This document shows, piece after piece, positions 27,023-39,246 of a stretch of DNA of 64,000 nt (within the stretch, counting starts at the first letter, position 1; the number at the start of each line of letters is the position of its first letter). The stretch is from Rufibacter latericius. Lineage in GTDB: Bacteria > Bacteroidota > Bacteroidia > Cytophagales > Hymenobacteraceae. The position numbers and the translations under genes are program-made. The notes under the pieces are model-generated. The model was not told where the DNA came from. It made no database searches and worked only from the letters and a program-made list of their open reading frames with translations. The stretch covers positions 930,001 to 994,000 of the forward strand of contig NZ_RJJD01000001.1 in NCBI RefSeq assembly GCF_003721515.1. The letters run 5' to 3'.

Positions 27023-29413
27023 ATGATGAGAAATTTTACCCTTGCCTTGCTCCTGCTCATAAGTGGCGGCTGCACACAAATGCCCCCGCAGAAAACACCG
27101 GAAACTGCCTCCGTCGGCTCCGGACAAAACCAGCCTGCCGCTACCGCCACTATCCCCATCCCCAATCGGCCGCAGGACCCTAAGATGAAGAAGTTCATTG
27201 ATGACCTCATGGGCAAGATGACGCTGGAAGAAAAAATCGGGCAGCTGAACCTAGTATCGGTGGGCTTTACCGTAACTGGGCCGGTGGTGAGCGAGAACGT
27301 GGACGAGAACATCACTAAAGGTTTGGTAGGCGGCGTGTTCAATACGTTCACGCCTATTGCCGTGCGCAAACTGCAGGAGAAAGCCATCACCCAATCCCGC
27401 CTTAAAATCCCGCTTCTGTTCGGGTACGATGTGATCCACGGGCACCGTACCATTTTCCCGATGCCCATCGCCTTGGCCGCATCCTGGGACATGGCCGCTA
27501 TTGAGCGCAGCGCCCGAATTGCCGCCGATGAAGCCTCGGCCGATGGCCTGAACTGGGTCTTCTCGCCTATGGTAGACATCGCCCGTGATCCGCGCTGGGG
27601 CCGCATAGCTGAGGGGGCAGGCGAAGACACCTGGCTGGGCTCTCAGGTAGGCAAAGCGATGGTGCGCGGCTATCAAGGAAATGACCTGGCCGCCAACAAC
27701 ACTGTGATGGCCTGCGTGAAGCACTTTGCCTTGTACGGTGCCGCCGAGGCTGGCCGCGACTACAACACCACCGACATGAGCGAACGCCGCATGATGGAGG
27801 AATACCTGCCGCCCTACAAAGCCGCGCTGGATGCGGGTGCAGGCAGCGTCATGTCCTCCTTCAACGACATCAACGGTGTGGCTGCCACCGGTAACCGTTG
27901 GCTCATGACCGAGCTGCTCCGGAACCAATGGGGCTTTGATGGGATGGTGGTCACCGACTACACCGCCATTAATGAGTTGATTCCGCATGGCTTAGGCAAA
28001 AACGAGTACGAAGTAGCCAAAGTAGCCTTAGATGCTGGCATTGACATGGACATGGTAGGTGAAGTCTTCCTGAAACACCTGGGCCAATTAGTGAAAGACA
28101 AAAAAGTCACCGAGGATCAGATCAATGTCGCCTGCCGCCGCATCCTGGAAGCCAAATACAAGCTGGGTTTGTTTGAAGACCCGTACCGTTACGCCAACGA
28201 ACAACGCGCCAAAGAAACCTTATTGAAAAAGGAGTACCGCGATGCTGCGCGTGACATTGCCCGCCGTACCATGGTGCTGCTCAAAAACCAGAACCAGACG
28301 TTGCCACTAAAGAAAACAGCATCTATCGCCTTAGTGGGACCTCTGGTGAAAAGCCAGGTAGACCAACTGGGCAACTGGAACGGCGCCGGCGACTGGAAAC
28401 AAGCCATCTCTGTAGAACAGGGCATCCGGAACGTAGCTGGCGCGGGCGTGAAAATCACCTACGCCAAAGGCGCTAACATCGCCGATGACACGCTCATGCT
28501 ACGCCGACTGAACGCCCACGGCGGCAACATTGAAGTTGACCCACGCTCTGCCGAGGCCATGATTAGGGAAGCGGTGCAGGTCGCCCGCCGGGCCGATGTG
28601 ATAGTAGCCGTGGTAGGCGAGTCGCAGGGCATGACGGGCGAGGCCTCCAGCCGTTCCGATATCACCTTACCCGGCCGCCAGCTGGATCTGCTCAAAGCCC
28701 TGAAAGCCACGGGCAAGCCTTTGGTAGTTGTGCTTATGAATGGTCGGCCGCTGGCCTTGAAATGGGAAAGCGACAATGCCGATGCCATTTTAGAGACCTG
28801 GTTCGCTGGCACCGAGGGCGGAAACGCCATCGCCGATGTATTGTTCGGGAACTACAATCCGTCCGGAAAGATTACGGCCACTTTCCCGCAGAACGTGGGC
28901 CAGGTGCCTATTTACTATAACCAGAAAATGACGGGTCGGCCTTACGGTGGGCAACAACTGGACAAGTACAAATCGCGCTACCTGGATGTGCCCAATGATC
29001 CGCTGTATCCGTTCGGGTTCGGGTTGAGCTACACCACGTTCTCCATCTCAGCGCCTACCTTAAGCACCGCCAATTTGCAGCCGGGGGGCAACATGACCGT
29101 GAGCGTGCAGGTGCAGAACACCGGTAACTATGACGGAGAGGAAGTTGTGCAACTGTATGTGCAGGATTTGGTGGGCACCGTCTCTCGGCCGGTGAAAGAG
29201 CTGAAAAACTTCAAGAAAGTCTTCCTCAAGAAAGGCGAGACGCAGACGGTGACCTTCACCCTCACGGAGAACGACCTCAAGTTCTATGACATCAACATGA
29301 AGTACGTGGCCGAGCCCGGCGATTTCATCGTGTACGTGGGCCCCAACTCCCGTGACGTGAAGTCAGCGCCTTTCACGCTCACGTCTTCGGGAGCCGCAGC
29401 CGGGAATCCGTAA
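27023..29413 (+). CDS. GH3 beta-glucosidase, BglX-like
   Basis: 796 residues. A lipobox LISGGC (Cys17) makes it a lipoprotein; Met1 and Met2 are adjacent possible starts. The GH3 N-terminal barrel carries KIGQLNLVS, GYDVIHGHRT, KHFALYGAAEAGRDYN and the nucleophile Asp312 in VVTDYTAIN. The alpha/beta sandwich has GEASSRSD (acid/base Glu region), and the protein ends in an FN3-like domain (YPFGFGLSYTTF onward). It removes terminal beta-linked glucose. With two GH144-like endo-enzymes upstream it would finish a beta-glucan down to glucose, as a sophorose-type glucosidase does in known beta-1,2-glucan loci. The linkage is inference. Confidence 0.93.
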   Translation: MMRNFTLALLLLISGGCTQMPPQKTPETASVGSGQNQPAATATIPIPNRPQDPKMKKFIDDLMGKMTLEEKIGQLNLVSVGFTVTGPVVSENVDENITKGLVGGVFNTFTPIAVRKLQEKAITQSRLKIPLLFGYDVIHGHRTIFPMPIALAASWDMAAIERSARIAADEASADGLNWVFSPMVDIARDPRWGRIAEGAGEDTWLGSQVGKAMVRGYQGNDLAANNTVMACVKHFALYGAAEAGRDYNTTDMSERRMMEEYLPPYKAALDAGAGSVMSSFNDINGVAATGNRWLMTELLRNQWGFDGMVVTDYTAINELIPHGLGKNEYEVAKVALDAGIDMDMVGEVFLKHLGQLVKDKKVTEDQINVACRRILEAKYKLGLFEDPYRYANEQRAKETLLKKEYRDAARDIARRTMVLLKNQNQTLPLKKTASIALVGPLVKSQVDQLGNWNGAGDWKQAISVEQGIRNVAGAGVKITYAKGANIADDTLMLRRLNAHGGNIEVDPRSAEAMIREAVQVARRADVIVAVVGESQGMTGEASSRSDITLPGRQLDLLKALKATGKPLVVVLMNGRPLALKWESDNADAILETWFAGTEGGNAIADVLFGNYNPSGKITATFPQNVGQVPIYYNQKMTGRPYGGQQLDKYKSRYLDVPNDPLYPFGFGLSYTTFSISAPTLSTANLQPGGNMTVSVQVQNTGNYDGEEVVQLYVQDLVGTVSRPVKELKNFKKVFLKKGETQTVTFTLTENDLKFYDINMKYVAEPGDFIVYVGPNSRDVKSAPFTLTSSGAAAGNP

Positions 29414-29447
29414 CCGGGAACGGAACTTGGTAGAAAGACCCAATTGG

Positions 29448-29483
29448 GTTTAGGGGCTGTTTTCCAAGAAACAGCCCCTAAAT
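29448..29483. repeat. Dispersed intergenic palindrome, copy 6 (well conserved)
   Basis: A perfect 12-bp stem TAGGGGCTGTTT / AAACAGCCCCTA (29451-29462, 29469-29480) with a 6-nt loop, 34 bp after the GH3 stop. It could act as a terminator. Confidence 0.75.
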
Positions 29484-29655
29484 GCGTTTCAGCCTCTAGG
29501 CAACACAGTCCTTTCTCCGCCAGATCCTTTGTACCTTCCGGGGAATACACGCAAGACAGATTGGGCAGGCTTTTTTGAAAAGAGCCACTAAACCCTCATC
29601 CTCCACTAGAGTGAAGCAAATGCAAACGTTGGCAACTTGTCTAAGCTGGATTGAA

Positions 29656-29688
29656 TTGCTTTCGTCTCGTCAAAATCAAGTAGCTTTA
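29656..29688 (+). promoter_or_regulatory. Possible promoter of first GH97 gene
   Basis: TAGCTTTA at 29681-29688 resembles the TAnnTTTG -7 box. TTG at 29656 lies 22 nt upstream and the GH97 ATG 30 nt downstream. Spacing is slightly long. Confidence 0.35.
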
Positions 29689-29715
29689 TTGATTCCATTC
29701 AACAATCGCATATAA

Positions 29716-31899
<2,184 letters not shown>

Positions 31900-31922
31900 T
31901 TTTAGCCTGATTTTCATAAAGT

Positions 31923-31973
31923 AAACCAGAAACGGGTTGGCGGTTTTTCCGGCCAGCCCGTTTCTGGTTTATG
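31923..31973 (+). terminator. Terminator after first GH97 gene
   Basis: 19-bp arms (31923-31941 and 31952-31970, one mismatch able to form G-U) have a 10-nt loop. AAACCAGAAACGGG pairs with CCCGTTTCTGGTTT. Confidence 0.8.
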
Positions 31974-32011
31974 CACCTTGAGGACGATATTCCTTTTTAA
32001 ACCTTTGCTGC

Positions 32012-32046
32012 GTTTAGAAGTCCTTTTCAGAAAAGGAGCCGTAAAT
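32012..32046. repeat. Dispersed intergenic palindrome, copy 7
   Basis: GTTTAGAAGTCCTTTT-CAG-AAAAGGAGCCGTAAAT, in the gap between the two GH97 genes. Note compensating arm changes (TCCTTTT / AAAAGGA). Confidence 0.65.
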
Positions 32047-32121
32047 CAAAAAGGAGCCTTTAACTTGCACAACACTTTCTTCTGGTTTCAGCCTCACCCG
32101 CTGACATCCGGAGAGAGAAAA

Positions 32122-34331
<2,210 letters not shown>

Positions 34332-34353
34332 GGCGTTTCTTACTTGATTTAAC

Positions 34354-34394
34354 AAAAAGCCCTGTCAAATACATTGACAGGGCTTTTGCTTTTA
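34354..34394 (+). terminator. Rho-independent terminator after second GH97 gene
   Basis: A perfect 14-bp stem AAAAGCCCTGTCAA / TTGACAGGGCTTTT has a 5-nt loop, then GCTTTT. Confidence 0.9.
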
Positions 34395-34541
34395 CGCTTG
34401 TAATGTGATCAGTATCTCTCATACATCTAACTGACTTGCTGCCTGTATCACTGTTTCAGCGAATACTTCCCTTGAGGATTGCCCAAACGAGAGTTTGAGG
34501 CAGCAAACGCAGCTCTAAAAAGGGGTGTTTACACGCATATC

Positions 34542-34715
34542 GTCCCCCTTCGAAGGGGGTAGGGGGATGATTCACTCCTGCTGATAACGGCATTTCCGAA
34601 ATGTAGGGGCAATCCCTTGTGGTTGCCCTTGCCCGAGTACTGCATACTTCTATTACAAAAGCAGAACGGTTCTTGAAACGCCCTTGTCATCCCCCTACCC
34701 CCTTCCAAGGGGGAC
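34542..34715. mobile_element. MITE-like element with 29-bp terminal inverted repeats
   Basis: The left end (34542-34570) begins GTCCCCCTTCGAAGGGGGTA. The right end (34687-34715) is its inverted copy with one mismatch. The 174-bp unit encodes nothing. An internal G-rich hairpin (34605-34630, GGGGCAATCCCTTGTGGTTG) resembles another repeat common in environmental bacteria. It lies in the 434-bp gap between GH97 and the DinB gene, which has no gene. No transposase is present, so any movement would need help in trans. Confidence 0.65.
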
Positions 34716-34765
34716 GGAACGCTTGACAACAGGAATATTCCCCGAGTTCAAATTACAGCAATTCC

Positions 34766-35293
34766 TTACATACCTGTCTCATCGGCGCTTGGGCCGTAGC
34801 TGCCGGGGATGGGCACGTTGAGCAGACGAAGGAACACGCCCAGTTGCGCCCGGTGGTGGATGATCTGGCTCATAGTCATGCGCAGCACATCGTATTTAGT
34901 GGAGGTGAGATAGATGGTGTCTCCGTCTCTGAGGGTCCATTCCTCGTTCAGGTACTCATCGGTGTTTTCAGCGAGATGCTTTCTGGCGTCTTCCAGCATT
35001 TCCTCAAAATAGGCCAGCAACTCGGCGGTTGTATTCACCACTCTAGGCTGGTAGGGATTTTTGGCGAAATCCAGTTCAGAAGTGGTCAGGGTCATGCCTA
35101 CCCAAGATGGCAAATCTGCGATGTGCGTGGCCAAGGTCCGGATGTCCATGCTTTTGGGGTGAGGTCTCCAGTCGTACTTGTCGTCTGGAATCCGCTCCAG
35201 CATTTTACGGGTAGTGACAGCTTCCTGTTCTAGTTCTTTGGCGAGCAGATCCAGGATAGTAGTGGTGGCGATGGAGGTTTGCATTTCTGACAT
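34766..35293 (-). CDS. DinB family protein
   Basis: 175 residues, cytoplasmic, mostly helical. The DinB four-helix bundle is recognisable from LERIPDDKYDWRPHPKSMD, LATHIADLPSW (His57) and SQIIHHRAQLGVFLR (His146/147), the likely metal ligands. Many relatives are uncharacterised metal-dependent hydrolases or thiol transferases. It could start at Met1 (35293) or Met4 (35284). It is the most downstream of four small minus-strand genes, 156 bp after the WYL regulator, which may control it. Confidence 0.88.
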   Translation of the reverse strand: MSEMQTSIATTTILDLLAKELEQEAVTTRKMLERIPDDKYDWRPHPKSMDIRTLATHIADLPSWVGMTLTTSELDFAKNPYQPRVVNTTAELLAYFEEMLEDARKHLAENTDEYLNEEWTLRDGDTIYLTSTKYDVLRMTMSQIIHHRAQLGVFLRLLNVPIPGSYGPSADETGM

Positions 35294-35391
35294 AAGGTTA
35301 GTGGTTTAGTGATGACACAAAGAAATAGCCACCCACTGACAACCCTATGGCAGTCTACTTTCAGGAAATGAAAATTATTTTTTGAGTTCTG

Positions 35392-35427
35392 CTTTAAGCC
35401 TGATTTCTGAAAACAAGCCTAAAAAAG
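35392..35427. repeat. Dispersed intergenic palindrome, copy 9
   Basis: CTTTAAGCCTGATTT-CTG-AAAACAAGCCTAAAAAAG, 22 bp past the WYL-regulator stop on its downstream side. Another half copy follows near 35434. Confidence 0.65.
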
Positions 35428-35449
35428 ATTTTTCAAACAAGCCCCTAAA

Positions 35450-36139
35450 TCAATACGGCACGGGCAGTTGCTTCATGTACTCGCTCACTGCCATGTGCTC
35501 GGTTTTACAGAAAGGCAGTCCGGTGTTCTTGATGGTGAGAATGCGGGACACCCTAAAATCTCGGTAGTCCTGACGGTGGTGGCACCACCCGATGAGGTGC
35601 CAGCTGTAGGCGTAGAAGATCAACCCGATGGGTTCCAGTTGCCGTTTGCTAACTTCCTCTTTTTTGTTTTTGTACCCGATCTCTAGGATGGTTTTCTCTG
35701 AGATGGCCTGCTGAATAATTGCTAGGTACTCGTAGTCATTGTTGATACACGGCGGCAGCTGCAGCTTGATGTGGTTGTCCAGGAAGTCTAGCTTTTCTTT
35801 CTGGGTGGTGCGCAGCACAGCTTTCACTTTGCTCAGCGCCGAAGCATAGTGCGTATGGATAGATTTATCGGTGAACCCGAAGACCATGGCCTCCATCAAC
35901 AGCAGCGCGTTGGCTTCCTCGGAGGTAAACGAGACGGGCGGCAGAAAATAGCCCTGCACCACAAAATAGCCTTTGTGCGGCTCAAAGCCCACGGGCACGC
36001 CTTGCTCGCCCAACGCTTTTACATCACGGTACACGGTGCGCACACTGATGGAAAACGCCTCAGCGATCTTTTCGGCGGTCACGTATTTCTTGGACTGCAG
36101 CAAGGTCAGTATCCCGAAAAGCCTGTCTACCCGGTTCAT
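35450..36139 (-). CDS. YafY-type transcriptional regulator (HTH_11 plus WYL)
   Basis: 229 residues. The N-terminal helix-turn-helix (residues 1-55) contains YVTAEKIAEAFSISVRTVYRDVKAL. Residues about 140-225 form the WYL domain, with LEPIGLIFYAYSWHLIGWCHHR and DFRVSRI. WYL domains sense small ligands or nucleic acids. The target is unknown; neighbouring DinB and DUF1801 genes are the obvious candidates. Confidence 0.92.
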   Translation of the reverse strand: MNRVDRLFGILTLLQSKKYVTAEKIAEAFSISVRTVYRDVKALGEQGVPVGFEPHKGYFVVQGYFLPPVSFTSEEANALLLMEAMVFGFTDKSIHTHYASALSKVKAVLRTTQKEKLDFLDNHIKLQLPPCINNDYEYLAIIQQAISEKTILEIGYKNKKEEVSKRQLEPIGLIFYAYSWHLIGWCHHRQDYRDFRVSRILTIKNTGLPFCKTEHMAVSEYMKQLPVPY

Positions 36140-36228
36140 GCGTTTAGTTTGTTTGTATTTGAAAGGAAAAGGTAATTTGTGGGAAATGCTAAACTGCCGC
36201 GATGTTGCCGTTAAAGGAAAGTCCGTCT

Positions 36229-36666
36229 TCAGATTTTTCGGTGGATTTTGCTTTTCTCTTTCTTTTGGGCAAACAGCCTGCCATCCACTTCCCCGGCCTC
36301 GTACAGCAGCACCTTGATTAGGTCGTAGTCTAGTTCATTTACCTGAGCGAATGTTTTGGTGAACACCTGCTTCCGTTTGCCTTTCTCCAGGTAGTCAGCG
36401 TCATCTTGTAGCAGGTTTCCGTTGCAGAAGCCTAGTTGCACGCCTTTTTGCTTCACCGTTCCCCAAGGCACCGAGCCGGGCCAGATAAAACAGATGCGAG
36501 TATGTCCCACGTAGAAGGGCACGTTGTAGGAAAGCTTTTCGGAACAGAACGGCAGGCACTCAAAAACCAGCTGCCGCAACTCAGCCACCAACTTCCGCTC
36601 CTCCAGAGGCAGGTACGCCAGCAACTCTTCCACGGTGTCAAACTTCTGGATTTCTTCTGCTTCCAT
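36229..36666 (-). CDS. DUF1801 (YdhG-like) domain protein
   Basis: 145 residues, cytoplasmic. The DUF1801 fold is visible in LVFECLPFCSEKLSYNVPFY followed by CFIWPGSVPWG and VQLGFCNGNLL. These proteins share a frataxin-like fold and have no settled function. It lies 89 bp upstream of the WYL regulator on the same strand. Confidence 0.85.
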   Translation of the reverse strand: MEAEEIQKFDTVEELLAYLPLEERKLVAELRQLVFECLPFCSEKLSYNVPFYVGHTRICFIWPGSVPWGTVKQKGVQLGFCNGNLLQDDADYLEKGKRKQVFTKTFAQVNELDYDLIKVLLYEAGEVDGRLFAQKKEKSKIHRKI

Positions 36667-36786
36667 ATCGCCTATGTTTACTTACAACAACCGTTTAGCG
36701 CAGGATGAAGATAACCCAAATTGCCGAATCTAAGGAGCCCTAGACCAGATAAAAATGACTTCCTAAAGAGAATCCTTGAAAAGTTA

Positions 36787-36826
36787 TTTCAGGCCCGTTT
36801 TTCCTAAATCGGAACAAAAACAGGCC
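36787..36826. repeat. Dispersed intergenic palindrome, degenerate copy
   Basis: AGGCCCGTTTTTC-CTA-AATCGGAACAAAAAC, 19 bp beyond the stop of the 36846-37244 gene. Confidence 0.45.
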
Positions 36827-36845
36827 GAGACATTCTTTACAGAGA

Positions 36846-37244
36846 TCACTTTCCTGCCAAGGAGGCTTTCACGGGATGTCGGAACGTAATCAGCCCGAAC
36901 AGCACCGCCAACACGGCATACACCACAGCCAAAACCCAGATAGCTTCAAGCTGATGTCCCGCCTGCAGGCCTTTCAGAAGCGCCATCGCTCCGGCGAAGA
37001 AGTGCAGGAAATTTCCCATAGCCAAGGGCCGCGCGTAAATCCCTCCAATCAATATGCCTTTTGCCATCCAGTTCAGGATCGCGAAACCCAGATAAAGTGC
37101 GCCCAATATCTGCACCAGCAACGGCGCTACTCCGGTGGGCTCAGCGCCCAGGTAACTCAATACTTCCTGCGGCAGAAAGGAAGCGGTGAATCCTAAAATG
37201 GCCATCACCACAGCACTACCCGACATAATAATTCTTGTGTTCAT
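36846..37244 (-). CDS. Small four-TM membrane protein of unknown function
   Basis: 132 residues from the ATG at 37244 (MNTRIIMSGSAVVMAILGF). An upstream in-frame ATG at 37301 falls inside a terminator hairpin and is less likely. Four hydrophobic segments (about 5-23, 42-60, 75-92, 103-122) fill most of the chain. I recognise no catalytic motif. It is a single minus-strand gene between the DUF1801 gene and the sugar permease. Confidence 0.7.
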   Translation of the reverse strand: MNTRIIMSGSAVVMAILGFTASFLPQEVLSYLGAEPTGVAPLLVQILGALYLGFAILNWMAKGILIGGIYARPLAMGNFLHFFAGAMALLKGLQAGHQLEAIWVLAVVYAVLAVLFGLITFRHPVKASLAGK

Positions 37245-37281
37245 AGGGTAGGCAAGATAGAAACTTTCAGGAATGAATGGT

Positions 37282-37330
37282 AAAAACGAACGGCCCTGCA
37301 AGAATAAACACTTGCAGGGCCGTTCGTTTT
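37282..37330 (-). terminator. 20-bp-stem terminator of the sugar permease gene
   Basis: A perfect 20-bp inverted repeat (37283-37302 and 37311-37330, core CGAACGGCCCTGCAAG) has an 8-nt loop. Read leftward from the permease it ends in TTTTTA. A second palindrome (37340-37378) lies between it and the stop. Confidence 0.88.
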
Positions 37331-37339
37331 CAGGCGATC

Positions 37340-37378
37340 TATTTCAGGGCCATTTTCAGGAAATCAGCCCGTAAACGG
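37340..37378. repeat. Dispersed intergenic palindrome, copy 10
   Basis: TTTCAGGGCCATTTT-CAGG-AAATCAGCCCGTAAA, 5 bp past the permease stop, placed before a canonical terminator. Confidence 0.6.
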
Positions 37379-37383
37379 TTTAA

Positions 37384-38814
37384 CTAATCTACCAGCCGGT
37401 GACTCTCGCGGGTACGATAGCCTCTGAAACCGTAGAAAACGATGTAGAGGTAGCAAAGCATGGGCACAATGAAGGAAAGCTGCACATCACCGGTGACATC
37501 GGCGATGGCGCCCTGAAGCGGCGGAACAATGGCTCCCCCCACAATGGCCATTACCAAAAGCGAAGAACCTTGGCTTGTGTGGATGCCCAGTCCTTTAATA
37601 GCTAAGTCAAAAATGGTAGGGAACATGATGGAGTTGAACAACCCAATGCCGATCACCGCCCACATGGCCACGGCGCCCTGTCCGAAGGTTCCGATCAAGA
37701 GCAGCACGATCACCGCGGTGGCGTAGAGGCCCACCGTCCGGTTCGGAATGAAACCGCCTAGCAGCAGCACCACAAAGTTGGCGGCAATCAATCCCAGGAT
37801 GATGAGCGCCTGATCCAGATCATAGATGGCATACACCGTCCCGAAGGTCACCGCCGCAATTACGGCCATGATCACGTATTTAAGCGAATTGTTGCGGAAC
37901 TGCGCCAGCGCCACCGCCCCGAAGAAACGACCGATCATGGCCCCACCCCAGTAGAACGACAGAAAGTGCTTGGCTTCTGACTCGTCCAGACCGGCAATCT
38001 GCGGCAATTTGAAGTAGTTGATGAGCATGCTGCCCACGGCCACTTCGCCGCCTACGTACATGAAAATACAGATAATCCCCAGCACCAGGTGCTTGTGCTT
38101 TAACGCGCCTGAACCGGCCACCACAGTGTTGCTGTCGCCAGTGAGGCGGGGCAAACGGGCCAGTTTAATGATCACGGCAATCACAATCAAAGTAATAGCC
38201 AGGCCCACGTACGGCATCTTTACTGAATCCGCGGTGGCAGCATCGTTAGACACCTGATCGAAAATAAGGTAGCCCCCGATGATAGGCGCAATGGTCGTTC
38301 CGAAGGAGTTGAGAGCCTGGGTCATGTTCATGCGGCTGGAGGAAGACTCCGGCGGACCCAGAATGGAAACGTACGGGTTGGCCGTGATCTGCAGCACCGT
38401 AATGCCCGAGGCCAACACGAACAATGCGGCCAGGAACAGTCCATAAGAGTGAGAATCAGCCGCGGGCAGGAACAGAAGACAGCCAATGGCCGTCACGGCC
38501 AATCCCACAATGATCCCGTTCTTGTAACCGATCTTCAGGATAGGATCACCTTTGGTCACCGAGAAGATGAAGTACAACAGCGAAACAATGAAGTAGGCCC
38601 CAAAGAAGGCCGTCTGGATGAGCATCGCCTGCCAGTTCTGCAACGTGAAAACCTGCTGCAGTTTCGGGATGAGGATGTCGTTCATACACGTGATGAAGCC
38701 CCACATAAAGAAGAGCATGGTCACCACCATCAAGGCGCCGGTGTAGCTTTTGCCGGTGGTGCCGGCCGCTGTTGCTGCGGGAGCCGAGGCCGCGCTGCTG
38801 GAAATTCCTGCCAT
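37384..38814 (-). CDS. FucP/GluP-type sugar:H+ symporter (MFS)
   Basis: 476 residues with twelve predicted membrane segments after an unusual Ala/Ser/Thr-rich 20-residue N-terminus. Motifs of the FucP group are visible: FFMWGFITCMNDILIPKLQ (about 35-53) and ITANPYVSILGPPESSSSRM (about 142-161). It imports a hexose such as fucose, glucose, galactose or mannose with protons. It lies downstream of the GH9 gene on the same strand across a 432-bp gap, so it may take up the glucose released by the GH9/GH3 pair. Confidence 0.92.
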   Translation of the reverse strand: MAGISSSAASAPAATAAGTTGKSYTGALMVVTMLFFMWGFITCMNDILIPKLQQVFTLQNWQAMLIQTAFFGAYFIVSLLYFIFSVTKGDPILKIGYKNGIIVGLAVTAIGCLLFLPAADSHSYGLFLAALFVLASGITVLQITANPYVSILGPPESSSSRMNMTQALNSFGTTIAPIIGGYLIFDQVSNDAATADSVKMPYVGLAITLIVIAVIIKLARLPRLTGDSNTVVAGSGALKHKHLVLGIICIFMYVGGEVAVGSMLINYFKLPQIAGLDESEAKHFLSFYWGGAMIGRFFGAVALAQFRNNSLKYVIMAVIAAVTFGTVYAIYDLDQALIILGLIAANFVVLLLGGFIPNRTVGLYATAVIVLLLIGTFGQGAVAMWAVIGIGLFNSIMFPTIFDLAIKGLGIHTSQGSSLLVMAIVGGAIVPPLQGAIADVTGDVQLSFIVPMLCYLYIVFYGFRGYRTRESHRLVD

Positions 38815-39246
38815 ATTGGTTGTTTTGTTTGTAAAGGGGGTGAAACGTTAAAGTTCTGGTCTTCAGAAGCGGACTAAGGAAGCTGGTTTCTTCAGGAGGT
38901 GAAAGGTTTACAGTCAGCAGGGCCGCGGCGGAAGTACTTCACGTATTCTTCCCTTTCGTGGATTCCTGTTTTAGGGCGATTTTCCTAAAAACAAGCGTAA
39001 AATCTGCCGTCCTGGTACCACCTTCTACCCTTCAAAAAAGCATCCTTGTGTAAGTAGCGGCTTTCTGACAATAGAATCTTCAAGTATACTGTTTTATCGG
39101 CAGATTTCTGTCATAAAGAGGGGTAGAAATAACTGTTTCCAGACCGTTAAAACAATTTAGCAAAGAATAAAGGGGAAGAGAATAAAGTCAGACCTTTTCT
39201 CTCCTCCTTCCAACAAAAGGATACCCTTCATCAGTACACTTCCTGA
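38815..39246. other. Intergenic region between GH9 and sugar permease
   Basis: 432 bp holding one copy of the dispersed palindrome (38968-39003). No gene, and no clear terminator or promoter box. Confidence 0.5.
38968..39003. repeat. Dispersed intergenic palindrome, copy 11
   Basis: GTTTTAGGGCGATTTT-CCT-AAAAACAAGCGTAAAAT, 154 bp upstream of the permease start. Confidence 0.6.
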
